NCBI GenBank assembly: GCA_943735955.1
Contig: OX030960.1
Span: forward strand, 80,394-144,393
Direction of reading: 5' to 3'
Source: Piscicola geometra
Lineage: Eukaryota > Annelida > Clitellata > Hirudinida > Piscicolidae
Length of the DNA stretch: 64,000 bases
The notes beneath the pieces are model-generated. The model saw nothing but the letters and a program-made list of their open reading frames with translations, did no database searches and was not told the DNA's origin. The position numbers were made by a program, and so were the translations under genes. Below are positions 53,280 through 62,935 of this stretch, one piece after another; the stretch's first letter is position 1, and each line of letters opens with the position of its first letter.

Positions 53280-53925
53280 ATTTATGATTCTAGTTAAGAG
53301 AAAAGTTCTCAAAAAGAGCATAAAAATTTGAAGATTCAACAGATATTAAGATTGGATGACTATTCGATATGTTTGGCACCACCAAGAGTTACGTAGTTAT
53401 CATGACTGTTAGCGGAGCCTATTTATATTTTCTCTATAGACTATATACTATTATAGTATATTCTACTAATATTATAAATTCAAAATTTTGTTTTTTAAAA
53501 TAAATAAATTCATTAATTTAACTCTAATCTTAATCCTAACTCTTATTCAAACAGAAGTCCTTTTTCAACCCAAGCTCTATTTGGCCTCCTGGAGAAAAGC
53601 CTCTAGAAATCAACCAATAAAAACTATTTATATAGCGCCTTTAAATAATTGTGTTAAATTTAACCGCTTTTTAGACCCACCCAATTTGAAACAAACACAA
53701 TTAACCTCAATAATCCAATCTCACCCACATCACCATGATCATCATTGTTTTCACTTTAACCATCACTACAGCACCACAACACAGCACTTCAACTAACACC
53801 AAAAGCACCACCATTCGATCAGAAACGATCAGAATTGGCTAGTAACACTTTCTGCAGCAAGTGATTATAGCTTCGAACAATATTTTATTTCAAAGCTTAG
53901 AGAAACGTTAAAAAATATTAACTAT
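53280..53925. other. AT-rich intergenic, no gene supported
   Basis: A 102-codon frame at 53,488-53,796 (plus) begins with a hydrophobic stretch and ends His-rich from CACCATCATCAT-like triplets. It has no splice sites or family match that I can support and is left unannotated as a gene. Confidence 0.4.
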
Positions 53926-53929
53926 ACGA

Positions 53930-54010
53930 CAGGGGCGGCGATCTGCGGAAAATCTTGGGGGGTGGGTCCTCCCCAGGGTTGGAATCAAAGAACCGGTATC
54001 GACCAATACA
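53930..54010 (+). repeat. Fragment of the dispersed GGACCCC-type repeat
   Basis: GGGGCGGCGATCTGCGGAAA followed by CTTGGGGGGTGGGTCC resembles the edge of the copies at 53,200-53,270 and 61,197-61,240. Confidence 0.5.
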
Positions 54011-54359
54011 GTACCAGCGATATTATTTAGTATTGTTTGTTGTAGTGTAATTTTTTTATTATCAACTATTAATATTTGTATCACCAAACATTAAGAAAAG
54101 TTTGATGCTCAATAAAAATACTTTCTATTACCACTATGAGCGATTTGAAGAAAAACAATAGCGATTTTAGTACCTTTTATTATTTGCCATCAAATAGATT
54201 TTAAAAATAGATGAAAATTTGCCAAAGTTATAAACAAACATACAATGGTAAATTTTTTTTGGCCCACAGTGTATATTTAGATAACATAAAATACCCTCTC
54301 TGCCTGTCCTCCTGCCCTCTCCCCACAGCTCGTTTACTCCAATTTCTAAAAAGACCCTT

Positions 54360-55830
54360 TCAAATGTTTGACCGTCTAGCAAATTCTCCTGCTAGCCTTT
54401 TAAAATCGAGACAGTCAAGTATATCCTGAGGTGTATGACAAACGGCCAGTGAATTCAAGCGAGGCTGTGTCATAGGTGCACGCAACACGGTTTTAAGACG
54501 CCGCAAAGCACTAAAAGATCTTTCTGCAGTACATGACGTTATTGGACACACAAGCATCAGCCTGGTCAATCTTTTAACCTAAGGAAATAGATGTCTGACT
54601 TCCGTGATCAAAGCTTGCATTCTTTTTTGCGTTTGTGCTAAAGTTCATTCTGGTCTTTAAACATAGTTAACTGTGAACAAAGACCAGATTCAGTTAACTC
54701 ACGATACTGCTTGCAAATATCATGGTTCACTTCACCAGTTAGCAACATTGCCTCCAGCTGCAAGTATGAACGCAAACCAGGAGAATTTCAATTGAACCTT
54801 TCTGTGAGTTGCATGGTTGCAATATTTATGACAGCGTAATATGCTGCTCGATAATGTTCTTCTGGTGTTGTTGCTACATAAACTGGGCCCAGCCCACAAT
54901 ACTTTTGTGGCGGCTTTCGCACCCGAGGTACAGCAATCGGCTCTAGATCATATGCCAAAACCATACTGTTGACATCTCTGAAAATTGCGTTAAACTGTTC
55001 ATTTGATCTTAGGCGACGCAGTTCTTGCACAACTGAATCAGTCGCTGCAACCATTCCACTGACATTGGCACTTGCTAATTGCAACGACTTGTTTAACTGT
55101 TCCAGAAGTGAAAACACCAAAACAACTCCCTTGAGGGCCAGTGCAGTAGTGCTCTGATGAAAAAAGGCCCATAGCCTTTCAGCTGTTTCATCAGCAGTAC
55201 CAATGGAAGCAAATGATTCCAAGCTAACAAGTACCACTCCATAATGTTCAAGCACAGAAGACACTGTAGATACTCTGGTCAGTCATCTTGAAGAAAAAAA
55301 AGCTTTATTCTATATATTTTTTATTCAGTGGCTCATCAGGAAAGGCAATTATAAGAGACACTAAAGCATCACTAAACTGCTTTTTGAACTTCCTTGAACG
55401 ATTTTACAAGGCACCCAACTCTTGGGCAAACTGAAGTGAATTGCTCACAAAGGGTTTTGCGGCAGCTGTGTGCTGTGCAACAAGATTTGCACAGTGTGCA
55501 GAACAGTGGAAAAACAGCGCCGTCATAAGTCTGAGCTCTGAGATATTCTATTGGTAGCATAATTCTGATCAGAACATCTTTTACTACAGCAGATCATGTT
55601 TATCCGATCGTATCTGGTGGGCTGAATAAACCAATAAACTGTTCATTAACATTCAGAGCTTCATCAAAAAACGAATGCATATCGATTTCTACTCTAACCC
55701 ATTGCAGTCTTGGGTGCCGTCAACCACAACACCAAACTGGCTTGATTCAGCATTAACAGTGCACACTGTGTTTCTAACGATAAAATGAGCTAAAAGCCTC
55801 AGCATTTCTTTTTGGCAATCATGTGAGATG
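54360..55830 (-). pseudogene. hAT transposase pseudogene (ZMYM1-like)
   Basis: Decayed hAT-superfamily transposase. In order on minus: ISHDCQKEMLRLLAHF and FGVVVDGTQDCNG, the RNase H-like core with the first catalytic Asp, then an in-frame TAG; LPIEYLRAQTYDGA with a frame change (55,560-55,372), where the family has R-Q-YDGA; SLESFASIGTADETAERLW to KPPQKY (55,264-54,788), the mixed helical insertion; PGLRSYLQLEAMLLTGE (about 54,780-54,650); and TSCTAERSFSALRRLKT with MTQPRLNSLA (54,569-54,360), the C-terminal hAT dimerisation motif. Several stops and frameshifts make it non-functional. Terminal repeats were not found. Such elements move by cut-and-paste with 8-bp duplications. Confidence 0.85.
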
Positions 55831-55879
55831 AAACTTGTAGTTTGATTTAACCACAATTTTAGTTAATGTTCGAAGCTTT

Positions 55880-56650
55880 TTGAAATTCGTTAACTTTGGT
55901 TCATCTAAAAAATTGAAAGGGTCGATATTGAAGTGGACCTCAGAATCCCCCTATGAATATCGCCCATGCAAAATAAGTAGCACAATATGAATGATTTTTT
56001 AAATAAAAATGTAAATCTGTCTGCTTGCGAAAAGTGAACTGATATTTTTTGAAAAGCATTCTGAATGTCTGCTTGTGAAAATTGAAAAAATATATTACTG
56101 AATAAAAATTCTGTTTCATGCTATGGTTGACGGTTATGCTTGTATTAAGATAAGAGTTGAGAAATTATTTTATTTGTAAAATTGAAGGGGGTCCATGTTA
56201 AGATGGACCCCAGGACCCCCATAGCATCGCTGCCCGTACATACTCACAATGTATTACTGTATTAGCATTTTTTTATACCATGGTTGACGAATAGGCTCGT
56301 ATCAAAATTAGAGTTGAGAAATGTGTATTTTAAAAGAGTGAGGGGGTTCTTGCAGAGGTGGATCCCAGACCACCTCAGGATTCCCGCCTACGCCATAGTG
56401 ATAAAAAACTAGATGAAGGAGTATTTAATTAAGCAAAGAATATTTTTTTTAGACAGATATCACTATAACTACACATACTCACAATGTATTACTGTATAAA
56501 CATTTACTTTTATGCCATGGTTGACGATTATGCTCATATCCAAATAGAAATTTTTGAATACAAAAATGGGAAAAAAAGGGGGGGGGGGTCCCTGATCCCA
56601 GGACCCCCCCAGGATCGCCGCCCATGTGTTTTTAGACAGCTATCACTATT
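55880..56650 (+). repeat. Cluster of dispersed GGACCCC-family repeats
   Basis: Four consecutive imperfect copies. Shared blocks are ACATACTCACAATGTATTACTG, split as ACATACTCACAATG and TATTACTG; CCATGGTTGACGATTATGC with CGTATCAAAA (or diverged CTATGGTTGACGGTTATGC); GAGTTGAGAAAT; a G-run then GTCC facing GGACCCC; and AGGATCGCCGCCCATG or diverged forms at the end. Each copy is roughly 150-190 bp, and none has an open frame. The inverted GGGGGTCC/GGACCCC pairs would form short hairpins. Confidence 0.7.
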
Positions 56651-56659
56651 ATAGTAATT

Positions 56660-56838
56660 GGCGAGCGGGTTGGCTTAGATGGTAAAGTCGTTAGACCTGC
56701 AACTTATAGGTCGCCAGTTCGAATCCCTGTTCAGTCAACGGTGACCTGGTGTATATGATGCAGTCTTATGTCGTGTGAGTTTCGCCTCAGTCGCTTGCTT
56801 TGGCGCATAATACATACGTATTATTATTATTATTATAT
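56660..56838 (+). mobile_element. tRNA-derived SINE-like element
   Basis: The head contains a good pol III A box (TGGCTTAGATGG at about 56,673) and B box (AGTTCGAATCC at about 56,715), spaced as in a tRNA, and ends in (ATT)n at 56,818-56,836. The anticodon arm GACCT/AGGTC would enclose nine bases rather than seven, so it is not a functional tRNA gene. There is a non-tRNA body of about 75 bp after the B box. Confidence 0.65.
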
Positions 56839-56844
56839 CTACAC

Positions 56845-57030
56845 ATATAATAATAATAATAATGACGAGCATTATTATAGTGGCGTATAACCCGAACGAG
56901 CTTCCAGGCCACTTAGGCTGCATATCTTCATTTGCGTTTTTGGGTTACTAGGGCATGGGTTGCACTTGAACCTAGGACCTTTCAACATTGGTCAAAGCCG
57001 TGAGTCGTTGCCAACTCAGCTACCCGTTCA
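56845..57030 (-). mobile_element. Second tRNA-derived SINE-like element, opposite orientation
   Basis: Read on minus, it starts GTGAACGGGTAGCTGAGTTGG, with an A-box-like TAGCTGAGTTGG and a B-box-like GGTTCAAGTGC, then a body and an (ATT)n tail that meets the tail of the plus-strand SINE at about 56,838-56,862. The two are tail-to-tail. Confidence 0.58.
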
Positions 57031-57215
57031 CATATTCAAAATGTATACTATATAAATTTTCTGTTTTATGCCATGGTTGACGATTATGCTCGTATCAAAA
57101 CAATAATTTAACTATTTTTTTTGGGACAAAATTGTGAAGCTCCCACACTAAGGCGGAGCCCTCACTACCAAAAAGTGGGAGGGCTGGACCCCAGAACCCC
57201 CTAGGATCACCGCCC
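57030..57215 (+). repeat. Further copy of the dispersed GGACCCC-family repeat
   Basis: Contains CCATGGTTGACGATTATGC, CTCGTATCAAAACAA, a GGGCTGGACCCC motif and CTAGGATCACCGCCCA, in the same order as the copies at 55,880-56,650. It begins where the minus-strand SINE ends (CACATATTCAAAATGTATAC). The SINE pair therefore appears to have inserted into or beside this cluster. Confidence 0.65.
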
Positions 57216-57498
57216 ACAGTGTCAAGCGGCAAGTGTGCTGATTCCACCAGTGCATTCTTCTCGAAAAAATGAATTTTAAGCTCCAAATTTGCAATTACTG
57301 AACGGTTTAGAGCTGCAAGATTGGCATGATTTTAAAAAAGTCTGAATATTGAAAAAAACAATTGCTCAGACGAGACAAGCAGACGGAGCAGACAAACTAT
57401 CTTGAGAAGGAAAGGCGTGTCTTGAGAGAAAGGTTTATTATCACGCTTACTTCATTTTCAAAAAGCTAAAATCCGGCTGAACCCTCCTAAAGGCTGGT
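57216..57498. other. Intergenic, nothing recognised
   Basis: No coding frame, RNA or clear repeat was identified. Confidence 0.4.
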
Positions 57499-57665
57499 GA
57501 AGGCACTAGTTTTGTATGCCATGTCTCATCTCCAGCACCTATTCCAAACCGTCTGGTCCACAGAAGAGGTACCAGCTGATTGGCGAAGAGGGATAATCAT
57601 TCCTCTCTCCAAAGGCACAGCTTTAAAAACAGAGGCATCCATCTGCTGACCAAACTACCTGAAAC
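57499..57665 (+). pseudogene. LINE reverse-transcriptase fragment
   Basis: Reads LVLYAMSHLQHLFQTVWSTE then EVPADWRRGIIIPLSKGT, followed by a TGA and PNYLKP. This corresponds to the RT segment just before the first palm motif in non-LTR elements (LFN-IW--E-VP-DW--G-I-P--K). It is a short relic in a different orientation from LINE A and B. No other RT motifs are nearby. Confidence 0.7.
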
Positions 57666-57799
57666 CATTAAGACCGATCAAATATAAATTATATTTATAT
57701 TCAAATAAAATAAATGACCCTGGTTAGCAGACTACCAACTTAAATTTTCGCGATTTATGAAAAATTTTTAGTAAATAAAATTTTCGCTAGGGAGTTTTT

Positions 57800-57990
57800 T
57801 TATTTTTATTTTTACACCAATGAATTCGCAAACAAATTCTGATTTTAAAAACGTTTATATTGTTAAGAAAATATTTGTAAAGCAAAAATGGATTGCCGCT
57901 CATAGTGCTTCTCAGCTGAAGGAAGCTAAATGAACGTTTCACAGCGCTAGTAGTGCAGGGTAGGAGTAAAATTATAAATGTCTTCTCAAT
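57800..57990 (-). pseudogene. Possible hAT C-terminal remnant
   Basis: ILLLPCTTSAVKRSFSFLQL followed by RSTMSG resembles the hAT dimerisation motif (LP-TTAS-ERSFS-LK--K---RSTM). No other hAT motif is adjacent, and the segment is short. Confidence 0.35.
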
Positions 57991-58655
57991 GTTGATAAAA
58001 ATCAAAACATTTTTTAAAAAGCTCTCAGATATCTGGATTATTTTGACATTGTTCCACGCGTTAAACCATAACTCTTCCTCTCCTTCAATGCCTTACATAG
58101 CATACATTTTTTACACTGATAAATCGTTTTTATTCAATTTTTTTTCAGAATACGCCCATTCTTTAGACCATGAATCTTTAAGCCTTGCAATTATAGGATG
58201 TTTTAAACTAATGACAGGTGGATTAAAACATAAATTTGTCAAGTGCCACTTTACTAAAACCCCATAACGAATTTTTGAATAAAGTCTTGATTAGAAAATT
58301 TTGTTAGATTTAACAAACCTGTTTCTCTTAGAAACACTCCATATCTTAAAATATCTTTGAGAGTTGGTACATCTGCCACAGTTAATTTCTTGAAGCAACA
58401 AACTTACTCAATGAACAACTTTTATATCTAGTATTAGACGTCATTTGAAAACATTCTTCGTTTTCAATTGAAGCAAGCGACAAAAAAACGACACTAAAAA
58501 TAATTTAAGTTTTTTCTTTTTTCATATTTTTTAAATTTTTAATCAATTAATTTAGTTTAATATTGTATAAACTTGTTTTAAGTCTAAATAAATTGAAAAT
58601 GATCAGCAACAAAAAATATTTGAAAAACAACTTTTTACTTTTTTAAAATCCTGCA
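57991..58655. other. AT-rich interval, no supported gene
   Basis: A minus-strand frame near 58,400-58,270 reads KKLTVADVPTLKDILRYGVF, which looks protein-like, but I could not assign it to a family or find splice sites. The rest is AT-rich without signals. Confidence 0.35.
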
Positions 58656-58659
58656 AATT

Positions 58660-60068
58660 AAGCCATGGCATTAAGAGGTTTAAGTTACAGAGAGCAAAGC
58701 AGTGGCGTGCTTCGTCGTACAGAAGATTGATTAGACGACGGGTTGCTAAAATCTTCCTTCTGGCTTTTCTCGAGAGACGCTTTTGCCAACTTTCCGCATC
58801 ATCCCGCACTGGTTGAGCCAGTCATCGCTTCGGAGGCCGCGATGACTGGCTCAGGATACACCTCACGGAGAGCCCTCCAGAGACCCTCTTTGCAGTTGAC
58901 CACAAACGTCGTCACTCTCGATTGGCCCAGCAACGTGTTCACTCTATTGAAGATCTGAAATAACAGTATTAACAAGTATTTTTGAATACAGAAGACTGCA
59001 TTATGTTAATAAATTTTAAGTTGATGAAGCCATCTACCTTTGTGTAATCCTTTCGCTTCTTTTCAGTCATGAGGGCAAAACAAAGTGGTTTGAAGAGGGC
59101 TTCGCATGGCACGTACGCATGTATCGAGCAGATTTGCGTCATTGGAGCTTTGACGAACCTGGGTGTGCCTTCGATGTACCACGTCGTAGCTTGCGACAGA
59201 AGCCGCAGTTGGACGTTTGTCGCCAAAACTTCATGACTTCGTTCCTTCGCAGAGATCACTCCTCGGTGGAACGGCTCGTTGAATTGAGTCTGGAAAAGTG
59301 ACAGAACACTTTGAGAAAAGTTGAAAAGTAAAATAATTTCATTAAGTTTTAGAATAAAAAGATTTATGACTCCGAAACTCTGTGCGCACTTGATAGTTCT
59401 GACGCAGGCTCTGACGAGATCTGTTGGCGATTCTGCACAGATTGCTTTCCTTGGTCTGAGAGGCAGGTGGGTGGCTGTGATTGGGCATGTGTTCCAGCAC
59501 CCGACTGACCACGGTGGACGCAGTGTTGTTGATGCAGTGACGAGCCATCAATTTTATCTGTGAGGGAAAAACGTGTGTAAGCAGTTATCATGTCAACGGA
59601 AAGTTCAAAAGTTTTTTAAAGAAACATCGAAGGAGTTTACGAAAAAGTATTTTTAAATCAATATAAATAACGCAATAACTGCCTAACGACACTAACTAAT
59701 AGTTAAATTGTCATTACAATATTAATAGTTTCAACTTAGTCGTTAAGGAAAGCATCATAATCACCCCTTTGATTCTCTGAACAGTACAGAGCAGATCGGG
59801 TTTCGGTGCATGAATGTGCTTTGCTAGGTTTTCCAAGAAAACCTCTCCGGTTTGTTTCACCAGCTTCTTGCACTCGTTTCCGTCTCGGTTCTTGCGAACA
59901 CTGCACTTCCAGACGATGCAACCATTACGACACTTGTTCTTGACGACCTACTCGAAGCCTTCACTGCAAACCAGCTTCGCTTTGCCTTTCTTCGAGGCCC
60001 CTTCCACCACTGTATAGGTGGCTTTTCCCTTCGGGCCCTCGTCCTCAACTCCTTCATCAGTGAGGTCA
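58660..60068 (-). pseudogene. FLYWCH-MULE transposase pseudogene, copy 2
   Basis: Four exons on minus with GT/AG introns. Exon 60,068-59,765 (304 bp) carries the FLYWCH finger: TYTVVEGASKKGKAK, CSEGFE, then an in-frame TAG (59,950-59,948) where an aromatic is expected, then WKCSVRKNRDGNECKKLV. Exon 59,557-59,390 (168 bp) reads IKLMARHCINN, HSHPP, NLCRIANRSRQSL. Exon 59,289-59,038 (252 bp) holds the MULE core TWYIEGTPRFVKAPMTQ, SIHAYV, LCFALMTEKKRKDYTK; the usual catalytic Asp of YIDGTF is Glu here. Exon 58,954 down reads IFNRVNTLLG and EGLWRALREVYPEPVI, then breaks by stop and frameshift into SWQKRLSRKARRKI and RRLINLLYDEA. Introns are 207, 100 and 83 bp. Upstream exons are not seen; a minisatellite lies there. 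Confidence 0.85.
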
Positions 60069-60263
60069 CTGAACGAAAAAATGATGAACTATTTGAGAAA
60101 ATTCAATTTTCAATTATTAATTATTTGAAATAATTATTTCTTAACCAATCACTTTTTTACGCGTTAAAGCGCCTTCAAGGCTCTTGCTATATGACGCATT
60201 AGACATTTTGAAGGCCTGTATCAAGATTTAAAAGTATCTTAAACCAAAAACGAGAAAAAGTGT

Positions 60264-61083
60264 TAATATATTTATTTGGCATATATTTATTTGGCCTATA
60301 TTTGTTTGGCATATATTTATTTGGCATATATTTGTTTGGCATATATTTGTTTGGCATATATTTGTTTGGCATATATTTTTTTGGCATATATTTTTTTGGC
60401 ATATATTTGTTTGGCATATATTTAATTTGGCATATATTTATTTGGCATATATTTATTTGGCATATATTTGTTAGGCATATATTTATTTGGCATATATTTG
60501 TTTGGCATATATTTGTTTGGCATATATTTGTTTGGCATATATTTGTTTGGCATATATTTGTTTGGCATATATTTGTTTGGCATATATTTGTTTGGCATTT
60601 ATTTGTTTGGCATATATTTAATTTGGCATATATTTATTTGGCATATATTTATTTGGCATATATTTGTTTGGCATAGATTTATTTGGCATATATTTGTTTG
60701 GCATATATTTATTTGGCATATATTTATTTGGCATATATTTATTTGGCATATATTTATTTGGCATACATTTAATTTGGCATTTATTTATTTGGCATTTATT
60801 TATTTGGCATATATTTATTTGGCATATATTTGTTTGGCATATATTTATTTGGCATATATTTAATTGGCATATATTTATTTGGCATATATTTATTTGGCAT
60901 ATATTTATTTGGCATATATTTATTTGGCATATATTTATTTTGCATATATTTATTTGGCATATATTTATTTGGCATATATTTATTTGGCATATATTTATTT
61001 GGCATATATTTATTTAGCATATATTTATTTTGCATATATTTGTTTGGCATATATTTATTTGGCATAGATTTATTTGGCATAAA
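60264..61083 (+). repeat. 15-bp AT-rich minisatellite
   Basis: About 54 copies of GGCATATATTTATTT, often with GTTT for ATTT in the first half and a few CATTTATT, CATAGATT or 16-bp units. The open frames that read GIYLF or MPNKY repeats are artefacts. The array sits 5' of FLYWCH-MULE copy 2. Confidence 0.95.
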
Positions 61084-61194
61084 ATTGAAACGCAAAGATT
61101 GAAATTAAAAGTGTCTAAAATATTTAATTTTGTTTTAAGTTTGTAAAATATAGTTAAAAAGTCCCACAATTTGTTCAAAATATTGTCTTTGATA

Positions 61195-61350
61195 CAATGG
61201 TGGCGATCTGTTGAAAATCTTGGGGGGGTTCTACCCAGAATGGGTGGTGATCTTGGGGGGTCCTGGGGTCACTACGATTAAGATGGACCCCTCACTACTA
61301 AATAGTGGGGAGATCCGGATCCATGACCCCTCCAGGATCGCCGTCTATGT
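61195..61350 (+). repeat. Dispersed GGACCCC-family repeat fragment
   Basis: Has GGCGATCTGTTGAAAATC, two G-run plus TCC motifs, CACTACGATTAAGATGGACC, GACCCCTCCAGGATCGCCG. These are the same blocks as the cluster at 55,880-56,650 and the fragment at 53,930. Confidence 0.6.
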
Positions 61351-61354
61351 TCTG

Positions 61355-61445
61355 ATATGAACAGCGAGGGTGTCATTGTTAGGACGCCATGTCGTTACTC
61401 TGAATTTCGTGAGTTCGATTCCTGAGGACTGTAGAAGCCCATCAT
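61355..61445 (+). mobile_element. Possible tRNA-derived SINE head fragment
   Basis: A B-box-like GAGTTCGATTCC lies at about 61,412, preceded at tRNA-like distance by GGTGTCATTGTTAGGACGCC. The A box is poor and no tail is evident. Confidence 0.35.
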
Positions 61446-62630
61446 GAAAGCAAAAACCACAAGAAAAAACACGAAAAGACGAATGTCTACTCATGTATGA
61501 GGCAGCGTCAAAAGCTAATAGGGCATGAATATGGCTAAAAAATTAATTTGTAAATTACAAATCTTTGGAACTATTTATAAGATTTTAATTTATTTCACGG
61601 TTATTCAATTTTGACACTTTAAAAATATTTTCTGAAATTTAAATATATAAAAAGCAATCTCTGATCAGATAAAAAAGTCATTTTTGGGGTTTTTATTTCG
61701 CCATAATTTATTCGTACAAACAAGATTTTGTCAAAAACTAATTCCTAAAAATTAGTTTCACATGTGTTTGAAAAGTAATTTTAAAAAACTTTAGTTTTCA
61801 ATATTCTTTAAAATAATGAAATTTCCAAATATTAAAACAAACATTTTTAATGTTTAAAAGTTTCAGAATTTCATATTAACTTGTTCCTATAAGCCGAAAA
61901 TAATAGTGATTAAAAACTATACTTTTTACTCCCATATTTTTCTATTTAAAAGTTTTTAAATGATATTGTAAACTACTTTTGCTGTAAATATAATTCGAAA
62001 AAAGTAAGATTAAAGTTAATATTCTGAGTGTTATTCAACCAATTCGCATTATCATTCTGAACACATTTCTCCAAATACTACAGGAACCGGTTGAGCTACA
62101 ATGAAAAAGCGATTCAAATAAATCATAACTTCAATACTTTACTTTAAATTTTATTCAAGTTTAACAAATCAGAAACTCTATCTTTGATGCGAGATGCTAA
62201 TTTGGCAGAATGTCAGAAATCTTCAGAGACCTACTGCTAATAGGCGTTTCTAATTCGACACTTTTACTAATAGCACTTTGACTAATGACTATTGCTTGGA
62301 AGTAGTTAATTCAGGAACTCTCACTGCCTCACTCCAACCACTTCATTGCCGACACAGATCTACGAATTAAATATATTTTTCTTTTAACAGATTTACGAAT
62401 TTTTTTGTGAAAATTTAAGGACTGCTAATTTTTGCGTGTATAAATAAATAAAATGTCTTCAATAAGAATTTGTTTTATTTTTAGAGTATCCTTTCTCTTC
62501 CTTATTTCTTACTTAATCGATTTGAAGGAAATAAACAATTGCGCACATATCATTCGTTTCAAGCGAAGCTGTATAGCTAACACAAGAGCCGTAAAAGCGA
62601 GATCCGATTCGAATAGTGCTTCTGTGGCTC
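61446..62630. other. AT-rich intergenic, no gene seen
   Basis: No supported exon, RNA gene or tandem repeat. Frames are short and AT-driven. Confidence 0.4.
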
Positions 62631-62636
62631 GGTCAG

Positions 62637-62935
62637 GAAGTGTGTTTGTGGGGAGGAAGAGAATGAGAGGCACGTTTTGCTGGAGTGTGGGTTGTATGAA
62701 GAGTGGAGAGAAGAATGGCTGACGGTTTGGAGAAGGGAGCGTGGAAAACAGGACCCGATGGAAGGGGTCCTTGGTTACCAGGAGGAGGATCGGAGGATGG
62801 AAGAAGTGGTGCTGAGAAGTGTGGGAGCGATCTGGAGACAGAGGGAGAGAAGAGAAAGGGGGAGATGAAGAAAAAGATATGAAGTGTCGAGACAAAGGCA
62901 CTATAAAGACTACTACTACTACTACTACTCTTGAG
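62637..62935 (+). mobile_element. 5'-truncated LINE 3' end with (ACT)n tail
   Basis: The C-terminal end of a LINE ORF on plus. A zinc-knuckle-like CVCGEEENERHVLLEC (Cys-Cys-His-Cys) is followed by GLYEEWREEWLTVWRRE and VVLRSVGAIWRQRERRE, a stop at about 62,868, a short 3' UTR and (ACT)n at 62,910-62,930. CxC-H-C fingers at the C-terminus and triplet tails are usual in several non-LTR clades. Upstream RT is absent, so it is a dead-on-arrival copy. Confidence 0.7.

Noticed and set aside
53488..53796. 102-codon plus frame with hydrophobic start and His-rich end
   Set aside because: The hydrophobic part comes from AT-rich DNA and the His-rich part from CAT/CAC triplets. There is no supporting homology.
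56660..56745. Functional tRNA gene
   Set aside because: A and B boxes are good, but the anticodon loop would be nine bases. The element has a non-tRNA body and an ATT tail, so it is a SINE-like copy.
58270..58410. Protein-like minus-strand segment KKLTVADVPTLKDILRYGVF
   Set aside because: It looks less random than its surroundings, but I could not place it in a family, find splice sites or extend the frame, so it is not called.
60260..61102. GIYLF and MPNKY repeat proteins on both strands
   Set aside because: They are translations of a 15-bp AT-rich minisatellite with no unique sequence.
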